Positions 9,318-19,025 of a DNA stretch of 64,000 bases are shown piece after piece. The notes below the pieces were generated by a model. It was not told the origin of the DNA. It saw only the letters and a list, made by a program, of their open reading frames with translations, and ran no database searches. Source of the DNA: Acetobacter conturbans (GTDB lineage Bacteria; Pseudomonadota; Alphaproteobacteria; Acetobacterales; Acetobacteraceae); NCBI RefSeq assembly GCF_011516755.1, contig NZ_WOSY01000002.1:186001-250000 (forward strand). Direction: 5' to 3'. Position 1 is the first letter of the stretch. Each line of letters starts with the position of its first letter. The translations under genes and the position numbers were made by a program.

Positions 9318-10847
9318 TCATGACGAACGCTGCTGCGCTTCGTGAGACGCCACCACCCGTCCGCTTGGCACGTCAATTTCATCCAGAACAACGCGGTATC
9401 CCCACAGATCGGCGAGCGCGTCGAGGGTGAGTTTCATGTCCTTTTCAGCGAGCATCTGTCCTTCTTTTGTCCGGTGTTCAAGCCGGAGCGTCCTGTCACC
9501 GAGGCTATCCACATCCACGATCTCGATCTCCGCATACCACGCTGATGGATCGTAAGACGCTGCGACAGTCCGGCGGATATCACGATAACCCGCATCATCA
9601 TGGATCGCGTCCACAAGCAGATAGGGGTCGCGTGTGTCATCAAGCAGCCGGAACATGCGGAAATCACGCATGACGGTAGGTGAGAGGAACTGGAGCACGA
9701 AACTCTCGTCCCGATATTCGGCCCATGCATGACGCAGAGTGCCATACGGGTCACCGTTCCCTGCGATATCGGGCTGCCACCGACGATCCTCCTCCGTCGG
9801 ATTAACACAGATGCGTTCAATATCTTTCATCATTGCGAAGCCGAGGGCATAGGGATTGAAGCTGGTCGCGCCCTGCTCATACCCGAACTGAGTGATCACA
9901 TTCGTGGTCGAATGGATGGTTTCAAGAAAAGCGGCGTCGTCAATCCGCCCTTTTTCGTGCAACCGCGTCATGATCCGGTCATGCACCCATGTCGCGCACC
10001 CCTCATTCATCAGCTTGAGTTGTGGTTGCGGGTAAAAATACTGCGCCATCAGGCGGACGATGCGGATGATCTCACGTTCCCATGCCGCCAGTCGCGGTGC
10101 ATGTTTTTCCAGAAAATACAGAAGATTTTCTTCCGGCAGACCGAAGCGCCGACGCAGTGCCTGCCGCTCTCCGTCCGTCACAGGGTGAGGCTCCGCACTC
10201 TGGGGCAATGTGCGCCACAGATCGTTGTAGGAGCTGTCTTCATAAGCACGGCGTTCGCGCGCGCGCGTCTGCTCGTCCTTGAGATCGACACGGCGCGAAC
10301 CGCTATGCCGATTGACGCCCTGCCCCTGCAGGGCATGGGCAGCGTCCAGAATACGCTCGACGGCGCCCTGGCCATGAAGCTCTTCGCAGCGGGCAATATA
10401 GCCGCGCGCGAATTCGAGATAATTCAGGATCTGGGAGGGATCGGTCCACTCCTGAAAAATCCTGTTATTCTTGAAAAAGTGGTTGTGACCAAAGGCAGCA
10501 TGAGCAATGACCAGCGCCTGCATCGTGGCGCTGTTTTCCTCCATCAGATAGCTGATGCAGGGGTTGGAATTGATGACCACCTCATACGCCAGCCCCATCA
10601 GTCCCCGGCGGTAAGCGTTTTCGTGACTTGCGAAACGCTTACCGTATGACCAGTGATGATAGCTGATCGGCATGCCGTTGGCCGTATACACATCCAGCAT
10701 CTGCTCGGACGAAATGACCTCGATGCGGTTCGGGAAAACATTCAGTCCCAGCTCTTTTTCCGCAATTTCCTCAATGGCCTTGTAACAATCGCGGATGATA
10801 TGAAAATTCCAGTCCGCGCCTTGATACAGCAGTCCTGTTCCGGTCAT
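9318..10847 (-). CDS. SpoVR family protein (YcgB-like)
   Basis: Member of the SpoVR/YcgB family: spore cortex-associated in Bacillus, and a stress or stationary-phase protein of unknown biochemistry in Proteobacteria. The 509 residues include the conserved GKRFASHENAYRRG, NSNPCISYLMEEN, AHAAFGHNHFFKNN and CATWVHDRIM segments. The His-rich patches suggest metal binding. The ATG overlaps the yeaH stop as ATGA, so translation is coupled. With prkA and yeaH it forms the widely conserved three-gene module. No transmembrane segment or signal peptide is apparent, so it should be cytoplasmic. Confidence 0.93.
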   Translation of the reverse strand: MTGTGLLYQGADWNFHIIRDCYKAIEEIAEKELGLNVFPNRIEVISSEQMLDVYTANGMPISYHHWSYGKRFASHENAYRRGLMGLAYEVVINSNPCISYLMEENSATMQALVIAHAAFGHNHFFKNNRIFQEWTDPSQILNYLEFARGYIARCEELHGQGAVERILDAAHALQGQGVNRHSGSRRVDLKDEQTRARERRAYEDSSYNDLWRTLPQSAEPHPVTDGERQALRRRFGLPEENLLYFLEKHAPRLAAWEREIIRIVRLMAQYFYPQPQLKLMNEGCATWVHDRIMTRLHEKGRIDDAAFLETIHSTTNVITQFGYEQGATSFNPYALGFAMMKDIERICVNPTEEDRRWQPDIAGNGDPYGTLRHAWAEYRDESFVLQFLSPTVMRDFRMFRLLDDTRDPYLLVDAIHDDAGYRDIRRTVAASYDPSAWYAEIEIVDVDSLGDRTLRLEHRTKEGQMLAEKDMKLTLDALADLWGYRVVLDEIDVPSGRVVASHEAQQRSS

Positions 10848-12157
10848 GCGTGGCTGCCCTCCCCGGTTGGCTTGCGTGCGAAAAGTTCCCGGAAAACAGG
10901 GAAGATTTCCCGTCTGTCACTGACCTGGCGAATAGCAAGGTGCGGATTTTTCTCCGCAACACCGCGATAGGCCTGCCAGAGATCGGTTTCACCGCGAATA
11001 ATCGCGCCGGTTCCTGTCACTTCGATGTAGGCATAGTACTGAACGATCGGAAGAATGCCCTCCTCCAAAAGGCTGACCGTTCGCGGCGTATCAGAGGGCG
11101 AATTGTCGCCATCCGACGCCTGAGCGACATAGATGTTCCACTGCTGCGCCGGATAGCGTGCCCGCTGGACGGAGATCATCTCTTCCAGTGCCGTGGACAC
11201 AACAGTTCCGCCCGTGCGCGGGTCATGAAAAAATGCGTCCTCATCGACTTCTTCCGCCGTTTCCGCATGCCGGATGAACACGACGTCCAGCGTCTTGTAA
11301 CGCTTTTCCAGAAAGACGTGCAGCAGGAGGAAGAACTGCTTGGCGAGATCCTTCATCCGTTCCGTCATGGAACCGGAAACATCCATGAGGCAGAACATAA
11401 CCGCCCGCGTGGACGGTTTCGGCATATGCGCGAAACGCCGATAACGAAGATCGACCGGATCAATCCACGGGATGCGCGTGAGACGCTGCCGCAGCGCGCT
11501 TCGTCTTTCACGCAGGATCTCGAGTTCATCGAGAGCTTCCGCAGACAGAGGGCGTATGTCCTCCAGTGCTACGATCCGCGCCTCGATCTCTTCAAGTTCC
11601 GCCGGTTTGGGGCGACCCAGCCCGATACGCCGGGCCATCGAGTACCGCATGGTGCGGCCCAGATCGAGTTGTGACGGCGAGCCGTCATTGCTCAACCCTG
11701 CCCTGCTGGGAGCCGTTGTTTCCGTTGTGGCGATCTCGCGCTTGACCAGATCGGGAAGTTCCAGATCATCGAAGAAAAGATCGAGAAATTCGTCACGTGA
11801 CAGGAGAAAACGATAGGCGTCTTCTCCTCCACCCTCCGTGCCCGCCTGTCCAGCGCCTCCCCCTGCCCCGCCACCGCCCGAAGGTGGGCGGCGCAGCTTG
11901 TCACCTCGGGAAAATTCATGATTTCCCGTTAGGACAATATGGCGTGCGCCTTGTGTGAACACGCGATGAAAGCCTGGTTCATGCAGGGCTTCCGCCGGAA
12001 TGGCGACGGCCTTGCCTTCTCCGACCTCACGGATTTTTCCGTTGGCAACAGCATCACGCACGGCCTTCTGCACCGCGTCCCGCGCCCTTCCCAGAGCGCG
12101 ACGTCGGTTTTCAAGGTTTTTGCCATGTGGATTGGAACGTCTGTCAATGATGTCCAA
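10844..12157 (-). CDS. YeaH/YhbH family protein with VWA-like domain (DUF444)
   Basis: Partner protein of the PrkA stress kinase. The 437 residues begin IIDRRSNPHGKN, as in YeaH. A Gly-rich linker (94-112) follows, then a C-terminal von Willebrand A-like fold whose metal site reads DVSGS (259-263). Translation must start at TTG (12157): the next in-frame ATG is far downstream, and AGGGGTG lies a few bases upstream. YeaH has been linked to stress and cell-envelope phenotypes together with YeaG/PrkA and YcgB. It lies between prkA (27 bp upstream) and spoVR (4-bp overlap). Confidence 0.92.
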   Translation of the reverse strand: MDIIDRRSNPHGKNLENRRRALGRARDAVQKAVRDAVANGKIREVGEGKAVAIPAEALHEPGFHRVFTQGARHIVLTGNHEFSRGDKLRRPPSGGGGAGGGAGQAGTEGGGEDAYRFLLSRDEFLDLFFDDLELPDLVKREIATTETTAPSRAGLSNDGSPSQLDLGRTMRYSMARRIGLGRPKPAELEEIEARIVALEDIRPLSAEALDELEILRERRSALRQRLTRIPWIDPVDLRYRRFAHMPKPSTRAVMFCLMDVSGSMTERMKDLAKQFFLLLHVFLEKRYKTLDVVFIRHAETAEEVDEDAFFHDPRTGGTVVSTALEEMISVQRARYPAQQWNIYVAQASDGDNSPSDTPRTVSLLEEGILPIVQYYAYIEVTGTGAIIRGETDLWQAYRGVAEKNPHLAIRQVSDRREIFPVFRELFARKPTGEGSHA

Positions 12158-12184
12158 AGCGCACCCCTGATGTCTGGGTGTATG

Positions 12185-14131
12185 TCACGCGGACTGTTTC
12201 ACCCGCATGTACCATTCAACGAGCCGGCGAACCTGTCGTTCCGTGTAACCACGTTCCATCATGCGTTCGACGAAATCGTCATGCTTGCGCTCGGTGTCTC
12301 CATCTTTCTTGGAACCGAAGCTGATGACCGGCAGCAGATCCTCGACCTGACTGAACATCCGCTTTTCGATCACGTCGCGGATTTTCTCATAGGAAGTCCA
12401 GGATGGGTTCCTGCCGCTGTTGGCCGCCCGCGAGCGCAGCGCGAACTTCACGACTTCGTTACGAAAATCCTTCGGGTTGGCGATCCCAGCCGGTTTTTCG
12501 ATCTTCGTGAGTTCCGCGTTGAGCAGGTCGCGGTTCAGCATCTGCCCCGTATCCGGGTCCTTGAAATCCTGATCCTCGATCCAGGCATCGGCGTAATCCA
12601 GATACCGGTCGAACAGGTTCTGACCATAGTCGTTATAACTTTCCAGATAGGCTTTCTGGATCTCGTTTCCGAGAAACTCGGCATAACGGCCAGCAAGTTC
12701 CGATTTCAGAACAGCAAGATAGTTGGCCTCGATTTCCGGTGGGAACTGCTCCCGGCGTACGGACTGTTCAAGCACATACATCAGGTGAACCGGATCGGCG
12801 GAAATCTCGGTGGAATCATGGTTGAACGTGGCCGAAAGCACCTTGTAGGCAAAACGGGTAGAGATGCCGTCCATACCCTCGTCCACGCCGGCCGCGTCCC
12901 GATATTCCTGCATCGTGCGGGCCTTCGGGTCAGTCTCGCGGATATTTTCGCCGTCATAGACCCGCAGTTTCGCATACTGAGTGGAGTTAGGGTGCTGTTT
13001 CAGGCGAGACAGCACAGCGAAACGCGCCAGCATATCCAGTGTGTTCGGAGCCAGCGGCGACTCTTTCAGCGCCGAACTCGAGACCAGCTTCTCGTAGATT
13101 TTCGCCTCTTCTGTTACGCGCAGGCAATAAGGCACCTTGATGACGCAGACACGGTCAAGGAACGCCTCGTTCGTGCGGTTGTTGCGGAAAGTCTGCCACT
13201 CGGCCTCGTTGGAGTGCGCGAGGATGACGCCGGTGAACGGGATCGAACCGATATTTTCCGTACCGACATAGTTGCCCTCCTGCGTTGCCGTCAGCAGGGG
13301 ATGCAGCATCTTGATCGGCGCCTTGAACATCTCGACAAACTCGAGAATTCCCTGATTGGCGCGGTTAAGGCCACCCGAAAAGCTGTAGGCGTCCGGGTCG
13401 CTCTGGCTGAAATGTTCAAGCTGACGGATATCAACCTTGCCGACGAGTGCTGACACATCCTGATTGTTGTCGTCACCCGGCTCCGTCTTCGCGATGGCGA
13501 TCTGGCGCAGCTTGGAGGGCTTCAGCTTCACGACACTGAAGCGCGACACATCTCCGTCGAACTCATCCAGCCTTTTGAGCGCCCACGGACTGGCAATGCC
13601 TGTCAGCACACGGCGCGGGATGCCGTAATCGCGTTCCAGTGCCTCTGCCATCGTGGAAGGGTCAAAAAGGCCGAGGGGGCTTTCGAAAACGGGACTGAGA
13701 TGTTTGCCAGCTTTCAGAATATAGATCGGCTCATGCTCCATGAGCGTCTTGAGCCGCTCTCCCAGCGATGATTTGCCGCCTCCGACGGGACCGAGCAGGT
13801 AGAGAATCTGCTTACGCTCTTCCAGTCCCTGCGCGGCATGGCGGAAAAAGCCGACGATCTGCTCGATCGTCTCCTCCATGCCATAGAAATCCTCAAATGC
13901 AGGGTAGATGCGAATGGTGCGGTTCATGAAGATGCGGGACTGGCGCGGATCACGGGACGTATCGACCATGACGGGCTCACCAATGGCCTTGAGCATCCGC
14001 TCTGCCGCACTGGCATAGCACGATACATCGGACCGGCAGGCTTCAAGATATTCCGCTAGGCTCATTTCAGTCTCGCGATGCCTGTCACGCATCGCGGTTG
14101 CCAGAGAAAAAACGTCAGAAACAGAAGCCAT
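12185..14131 (-). CDS. prkA: PrkA serine protein kinase (YeaG family)
   Basis: AAA-domain serine kinase implicated in stress and nitrogen-starvation responses. In 648 residues it has an N-terminal PrkA AAA domain with Walker A GPVGGGKS (114-121), followed by the C-terminal PrkA domain, where SFSGGLNRANQG and ILAHSNEAEW are characteristic. ATG at 14131 has GGAGAG about ten bases upstream. It is the first gene of the prkA-yeaH-spoVR operon. The 508-bp region upstream is long for this genome and may hold complex stress promoters, although I could not assign one. The function is well supported by family; the substrates are unknown. Confidence 0.95.
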   Translation of the reverse strand: MASVSDVFSLATAMRDRHRETEMSLAEYLEACRSDVSCYASAAERMLKAIGEPVMVDTSRDPRQSRIFMNRTIRIYPAFEDFYGMEETIEQIVGFFRHAAQGLEERKQILYLLGPVGGGKSSLGERLKTLMEHEPIYILKAGKHLSPVFESPLGLFDPSTMAEALERDYGIPRRVLTGIASPWALKRLDEFDGDVSRFSVVKLKPSKLRQIAIAKTEPGDDNNQDVSALVGKVDIRQLEHFSQSDPDAYSFSGGLNRANQGILEFVEMFKAPIKMLHPLLTATQEGNYVGTENIGSIPFTGVILAHSNEAEWQTFRNNRTNEAFLDRVCVIKVPYCLRVTEEAKIYEKLVSSSALKESPLAPNTLDMLARFAVLSRLKQHPNSTQYAKLRVYDGENIRETDPKARTMQEYRDAAGVDEGMDGISTRFAYKVLSATFNHDSTEISADPVHLMYVLEQSVRREQFPPEIEANYLAVLKSELAGRYAEFLGNEIQKAYLESYNDYGQNLFDRYLDYADAWIEDQDFKDPDTGQMLNRDLLNAELTKIEKPAGIANPKDFRNEVVKFALRSRAANSGRNPSWTSYEKIRDVIEKRMFSQVEDLLPVISFGSKKDGDTERKHDDFVERMMERGYTERQVRRLVEWYMRVKQSA

Positions 14132-14639
14132 TAGTAACGCTCTCCGAAAATTTCAGAAATGACGTGAAAACATCCTTACTTTGCGAAAGACATCTTTGGG
14201 GACATGGACCTGAACTCCTCTTGCATTCGCCTTGGCAGCCTGTCTGTCCCGTTACCACCTCGCAATGAAAAGGCGATTCAGGGCTTTTCTTCTGGCAAAC
14301 CGACTCGAGAATTGTGCTTGTCAGTTACGAAGAAAGAAGGCAAAAGGCGCGATCGGCCCGCTGCTTGTTTCTGACGCTATCTAACAGTCAGTCGCTGTTT
14401 CAAGAGAAATCGCAAAGCACTTCTGGCGTCCGCAGCGGCGACGATGAATAAATCGTCCTGTTTATCCTGAATTTTCAATCAGATAGATGATAGCTGTGCG
14501 TGAGATGAGGATATTGTTAGCGAACGCTATCCACCTCTGAAGACCTCTTTTGAGGCACCGCAGCGACCAGTACCGCAACGCGGCAAACTGCGTTTTTTGC
14601 TGATAAATCGAACGAATCTCGCGATTCGCCTGTTACGAA
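14132..14639. promoter_or_regulatory. Long intergenic region upstream of prkA
   Basis: 508 bp with no supportable gene. It must carry the prkA promoter. A small inverted repeat, CGAATC-TCGC-GATTCG (14613-14628), lies just past the stop of the MBL hydrolase gene and could act as a weak terminator, though no clean T-tract follows. AACGC-N8-GCGTT followed by T6 (near 14580-14597) is a second candidate. Nothing else recognised. Confidence 0.4.
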
Positions 14640-15458
14640 TCAGGGAACCTGCCACGGCGCGGTAAAGGTCAGCCCGTCAAACGCTGCTTCCACGCCCTCG
14701 GGCAACGCAAGTTCCATCGTCGCCCAGTCCATGAACGGACCGAGATGTGTCAGGATTGTCCGACGCGGCCGGATTCGGTCCCGCCATTCCAGCACCCGTT
14801 CCAGCCATGCATGCGCCGAATGCGGCTTCATCTGGAGGCAATCCACCATCCAGGTATCGACGCCTTCCAGCAGCGAAAACGTCTCTTCGGCCAGCTCGAC
14901 CACATCCGTGCAGTAAGCGAACCCACCGCACCGGAAACCCAGCGTTGTGATCCGGCCATGCACCTGCTCGAAGACGTCGAGGGAAAGCCCCACCACGTCG
15001 AGCCGCTGACCCGGAACGATGACCCGCTCTTCCATACCCGGACGAAATGCGTCCTTCGGGGTCCAGGGACGAAACGCATAGTCAAACCGGTTTCGGATAT
15101 CGGTCAGCGTCTCCTGCGTGCCGAACGCCTCGACCGGGCGTCCGAGCGCCCAGTTGAAGGGGCGCACGTCATCCAGTCCGGCGATATGGTCAGCATGACT
15201 GTGTGTATAGAAAATCGCATCGGCGTAAGGAATACCGTTTGCAATCAGCTGATTGCGCATGTCCGGACCCGTATCGACCAGCAGGCGACGTCCATCCGGT
15301 CCCTGTATCACGATGGAGGCGCGGGTCCGGCGATTGCGGGATTCATTCGGATCGCAATCCCCCCACTCCCCGCGCCCATCAGGCCCTCCAATGAGCGGCA
15401 CGCCGGACGAGCCGCCGCAGCCGAGCACGGTGATGGTAAGCGTGGAGTCGTCAGTCAC
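14640..15458 (-). CDS. MBL-fold metallohydrolase, PhnP-like
   Basis: Metallo-beta-lactamase fold phosphodiesterase of the PhnP type. The 272 residues show THSHADHIAGLDD (85-97) as metal-binding motif 2, an N-terminal VLGCGGSSGVP, and further His and Asp ligands (FAYCTDVVELAEE, LTHLGPFMDW). The start is GTG at 15458. It is last in the metG-tatD-MBL run, an arrangement common in alphaproteobacteria. Members cleave cyclic or nucleotide phosphodiesters; the physiological substrate here is unknown. Confidence 0.88.
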   Translation of the reverse strand: MTDDSTLTITVLGCGGSSGVPLIGGPDGRGEWGDCDPNESRNRRTRASIVIQGPDGRRLLVDTGPDMRNQLIANGIPYADAIFYTHSHADHIAGLDDVRPFNWALGRPVEAFGTQETLTDIRNRFDYAFRPWTPKDAFRPGMEERVIVPGQRLDVVGLSLDVFEQVHGRITTLGFRCGGFAYCTDVVELAEETFSLLEGVDTWMVDCLQMKPHSAHAWLERVLEWRDRIRPRRTILTHLGPFMDWATMELALPEGVEAAFDGLTFTAPWQVP

Positions 15459-15503
15459 GATGGCACCGTTCCTCGTATCCGCCTGAGTTTGGGCTGGCCG
15501 CGA

Positions 15504-16295
15504 TCAGTGTGCGCGGGTGAACAGATGATGGAAATTGGTCGTCGTTGCGTCGGTGAATGCCTGTAGTTCCAAGCCCTTCAATTGTGCAACTACGCCCGCT
15601 GTATAGGCCGTGTATCCGGGCTCATTGCGTTTGCCGCGACGCGGAACAGGCGCAAGAAAAGGCGAATCCGTCTCGACAAAAATCCGGTCCATGGGAACGC
15701 TTGCGGCGATATCGCGTAATTCCTGCGATCTGGGGAAGGTCACAATGCCCGAAAAACTCAGATATCCCCCCAGTTCAAGAGCCGTTTTGGCGAGTTCCGG
15801 ACCCGATGCGAAGCAGTGCAGCAGAAACGGAAACGCGCCGCGTGTCTCGGTTTCTTCCTCCAAAATCGCGGCCATGTCCTCGTCAGCCTCACGGGTGTGA
15901 ATGACCAGCGGCAGGCCCGTCAGGCGGGCAGCGTGAACATGCTCCCGGAAACTGGCCTTCTGAGTGGGTCGCACGTCTTCCGCACCGTGAAAATAATCCA
16001 GCCCGGTCTCGCCGATCGCAATGACTTCCGGATCTTCTGCCAGCTTCACGATGGCAGCGGCGTCCATCGGCGCTTCTTCCATCACATGGTCAGGATGCGT
16101 GCCGATGGCGCACCAGATCGACAGGTCGGGACGGCTGTAGCGTGTCAGAGCCTTCTGCTCGGACTGGCGCGACAGGCGCGTGCCGATTGTGACCATCCCT
16201 TCCAGCCCGAATTCTTTGGCGCGATCCAGCAGTCCCGGCATTTCCTCTGCCGAGAAATGGTCGAGGTGGCAGTGGGTGTCGATCAGGCCCGTCAT
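15504..16295 (-). CDS. tatD: TatD family hydrolase / DNase
   Basis: Cytoplasmic metal-dependent hydrolase of the TatD family, which includes exonucleases active in DNA repair. The 263 residues open with IDTHCHLDHFS (5-15), the family's first metal site, and continue with IGETGLDYFHG, PLVIHTREADED, LLHCFASG and ETDSPFLAPVP, all diagnostic. Its ATG overlaps the metG stop as ATGA. TatD genes next to metG are a long-standing conserved pairing. The MBL hydrolase follows 45 bp downstream. The older name YcfH applies to this metG-linked branch. Confidence 0.93.
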   Translation of the reverse strand: MTGLIDTHCHLDHFSAEEMPGLLDRAKEFGLEGMVTIGTRLSRQSEQKALTRYSRPDLSIWCAIGTHPDHVMEEAPMDAAAIVKLAEDPEVIAIGETGLDYFHGAEDVRPTQKASFREHVHAARLTGLPLVIHTREADEDMAAILEEETETRGAFPFLLHCFASGPELAKTALELGGYLSFSGIVTFPRSQELRDIAASVPMDRIFVETDSPFLAPVPRRGKRNEPGYTAYTAGVVAQLKGLELQAFTDATTTNFHHLFTRAH

Positions 16296-17839
16296 TTTGC
16301 AGCTTCCGCTTCCGGCTCGACGTAACGAGGGAAAATGCCTTCCGGTTTTGGCAACGCCCGGCCCTCCGGTAGAGGCGTATCCAGCGCTTCAAACGTGCGC
16401 TCATCCGCCTGCACGCCGAGTTGCGTGAGCATCCGGTCCATGCTGTCGGGCATATAAGGCTGGAGCACCGTGGCGATGCCACGCAATGCATCAGCCAGCA
16501 CGCGCAGGACATCCGCCATACGCGCGGGATCGGTCTTTTTCAGCGCCCAGGGTGCCTGATGGTCGATATAGGCATTGCAGGCGCGGATGACTTTCCACAC
16601 CTCTTCCAGTGCATCCGTCAGGGCCACACGGGCGATCTGCGCTTTCATCAACTCGGGCAGCACGGCCGCCTGTCCGATGAGATGCGTGTCGGCCTCAGTG
16701 CGTTGACCCTGTGCTGGCAATACACCCCCACAATTTCGGGCGATCAGCGACAGTGTCCGCTGCCCGAGATTACCGAGATCGTTAGCAAGTTCCACATTCA
16801 GGCGGTTGATGAGCGAACGGCGCGACAGGTCGCTGTCACCACCGAACGGCACTTCCCGCATCAGGAAGAAACGGATCGGATCAACGCCGAATTCCTTCGC
16901 CAGATCACGCGGGTCGATGACGTTCCCCACCGACTTGCTCATCTTCTCGCCTTCGACCGTCCACCAGCCGTTGGAGAAGACCATGTCCGGCAGTTCAATA
17001 CCGGCCGCCATCAGGAAAGCAGGCCAGTAAACCGTATGGAAGCGGGCGATATCCTTGCCGACCAGATGCAGGTTGGCAGGCCAGAACTTCATGCGCGGCG
17101 CAGTCGTATCCGGGTATCCGAGCGCGGTCAGGTAGTTGGTCAGCGCGTCAAACCACACATACATGACGTGCTCGGCATCGCCCGGAACCGGGACGCCCCA
17201 CTTGAAGCTTGTGCGGCTGATGGACAGGTCGCGCAGCCCCTGCTTCACGAAGCTGACGATCTCGTTGCGGCGACCGGCAGGGCCGATGAAATGCGGGTGC
17301 TTCTCGTACAGTTCGAGAAGACGATCTTCATACGCCGACAGCTTGAAGAAGTAGGACGGCTCGCGCATCCACTCGACCGGCGCACCGGTCGGGGCGACTT
17401 TCGTGCCGTCCGGGCGGGTGGTGATCTCGTCCTCGCTGTAAAACGCCTCGTCACGCAGCGCGTACCAGCCTTCATAGGCACCGAGATAGATGTCACCGTT
17501 GGCCGCGACCTTCTCCCAGACAGCCTGAGCGCCCGCGATGTGGCGTGGCTCGGTCGTGCGGATGAAGTCATCGTAGGAGATGTTCATCGCATCGGCCATA
17601 TTGCGGAAATCGGCCGAGATGCGATCGGTAAATGCCTGTGGCGCCTCGCCTGCAGTCTGCGCGGCCTGCTCGACCTTCTGGCCGTGCTCGTCGGTGCCTG
17701 TCAGGAAGAACACCTCGTCACCACCCAGACGGTGGAAGCGGGCGACGATGTCGGCTGCGATGGAGGTGTAGGCATGGCCGATATGAGGCGCGCCGTTCAC
17801 ATAGTAGATCGGGGTCGTGACGTAGAAACGGCCGGTCAT
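16292..17839 (-). CDS. metG: Methionyl-tRNA synthetase
   Basis: Class I aminoacyl-tRNA synthetase that charges tRNA-Met. The 515-residue protein starts MTGRFYVTTPIYY at 17839, preferred over an upstream in-frame start because homologues begin here and AGCAGG lies just upstream. HIGH is at 19-22 and KMSKS at 298-302. The connective peptide (YEGWYALRDEAFYSE) has no CxxC pairs, so this is the zinc-less MetRS type. It also lacks the C-terminal EMAP-like tRNA-binding domain of E. coli MetG. It is the first gene of the metG-tatD-MBL run, 172 bp downstream of holB. Confidence 0.96.
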   Translation of the reverse strand: MTGRFYVTTPIYYVNGAPHIGHAYTSIAADIVARFHRLGGDEVFFLTGTDEHGQKVEQAAQTAGEAPQAFTDRISADFRNMADAMNISYDDFIRTTEPRHIAGAQAVWEKVAANGDIYLGAYEGWYALRDEAFYSEDEITTRPDGTKVAPTGAPVEWMREPSYFFKLSAYEDRLLELYEKHPHFIGPAGRRNEIVSFVKQGLRDLSISRTSFKWGVPVPGDAEHVMYVWFDALTNYLTALGYPDTTAPRMKFWPANLHLVGKDIARFHTVYWPAFLMAAGIELPDMVFSNGWWTVEGEKMSKSVGNVIDPRDLAKEFGVDPIRFFLMREVPFGGDSDLSRRSLINRLNVELANDLGNLGQRTLSLIARNCGGVLPAQGQRTEADTHLIGQAAVLPELMKAQIARVALTDALEEVWKVIRACNAYIDHQAPWALKKTDPARMADVLRVLADALRGIATVLQPYMPDSMDRMLTQLGVQADERTFEALDTPLPEGRALPKPEGIFPRYVEPEAEAAK

Positions 17840-18011
17840 GTCCTGCTCTTCGTTATGTCTGCCTGTTGGATCGGGCATATGACGAGACGTTCAGGATAGC
17901 ACGCCGAACGCCGCGTGGGGATGCGCGATCCGGATCAATGTGTGCATCCATATCGGAACGCCGCCTCGGATGCGACCCCTGCCGAAGGCAAATCGGCCCT
18001 GTCCAGGGGAT

Positions 18012-19022
18012 CTAGGTACCCTGCCCCGCAGCGGTCAGCGCCTCGATGATCGCTTCCTGCTTGTCGAGGTTGAAATTCTCGGTCCGCGCCCGGATTTCCG
18101 CGACCTGCCGCCATGCGTCGGCAAGTCTGACGCCTCGCTGAATCTGCGTTGGAGCGATGGAGCGCGCCTCGTCCGCGATGGCGCTGCCCAGCAACGTGAA
18201 AAACAGCGCAAAGACTGTCTCCCCCCCCCGTGAGAGCGTCTCTGCTGCATCCAGAATGCGGGCGATGGACATGCCGCTCACAGCCTCCCGCACGAGCCTG
18301 TCAATCGCGCCCCCCTTGTCTGCCAGCAGCGACAGGGCCCGTCCCGGTGAGCCGTCTGAAAGCGGCACGACACGCTCGATTTCAGAGGATTCTGCATCGG
18401 GCGCATTGTCCCGCAGCACGGCCCGGACATCGGCACCACTCAACGGGGCAATGGACATTTTCCGCACGCGACTGCGGATCGTGGGCAGCAGCGCACCCGG
18501 CGTGGCGCTGGTAAGGATCAAAATGGCGCGGGCCGGTGGTTCTTCGAGGATTTTAAGCAGCGCATTCGCGGCGTTGCGGTTCATCGCCTCGGCTGTGTCG
18601 ATGAGGACCACGCGCCATCCGCCTTCCGCCGCCGTACGGTGCATGAAGCCGTTGATGGGGCGGATGTCATCGGCGACGATCTCGCCCCGGAACTTCTGCC
18701 GCTTCTCGTCAAAAGCACGTCCTACGGCCAGCAGGTCGGGATGCGATCCGGCTGTAACGAGACGCCCTGCGGGGGATGCACCATCTTCGGCGTTCAGAAG
18801 TTTGCGGCCCATGCGAAAGGCGAGCGGCATCTTTCCGATGCCTTCCGGTCCCGTCAGCAACCACGCATGATGGAGCCGTCCGGAAGCGATGGCATCAGAG
18901 AAGGTGTGGAACGCGGCATCGTGCCCGATCACATGCAGCGAAGCGCGGCGGGCATTCTCTATGGGCGAGACGATTGCGTCAGGATCGATTTCCGCAGCGG
19001 AAGTGGCGCGTCGGGCCGCCAC
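18012..19022 (-). CDS. holB: DNA polymerase III delta' subunit
   Basis: Clamp-loader subunit that helps place the beta clamp on DNA. The 336 residues begin with GTG at 19022, three bases after the tmk stop. AAA+ features are present: GPEGIGKM (58-65) at the Walker A position, with Met in place of Thr/Ser, and LLKILEEPP (155-163). The arginine-finger motif usually written SRC appears as SRV (184-186). Delta' does not need ATP binding, so the altered P-loop fits the role. The conserved order tmk-holB-metG-tatD supports the assignment. The zinc module of many delta' subunits is not evident. Confidence 0.9.
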   Translation of the reverse strand: MAARRATSAAEIDPDAIVSPIENARRASLHVIGHDAAFHTFSDAIASGRLHHAWLLTGPEGIGKMPLAFRMGRKLLNAEDGASPAGRLVTAGSHPDLLAVGRAFDEKRQKFRGEIVADDIRPINGFMHRTAAEGGWRVVLIDTAEAMNRNAANALLKILEEPPARAILILTSATPGALLPTIRSRVRKMSIAPLSGADVRAVLRDNAPDAESSEIERVVPLSDGSPGRALSLLADKGGAIDRLVREAVSGMSIARILDAAETLSRGGETVFALFFTLLGSAIADEARSIAPTQIQRGVRLADAWRQVAEIRARTENFNLDKQEAIIEALTAAGQGT

Positions 19023-19025
19023 CGC

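Noticed and set aside
11939..13453. 504-codon plus-strand open frame
   Set aside because: Antisense to yeaH and prkA, which carry conserved motifs. Long antisense frames are expected in GC-rich DNA.
14613..14628. CGAATC-TCGC-GATTCG as a definite terminator
   Set aside because: Stem of only six and no clean T-tract; kept only as a weak candidate.
16421..17899. 492-codon plus-strand open frame
   Set aside because: Antisense to metG with HIGH and KMSKS in place; no family pattern in the opposite frame.
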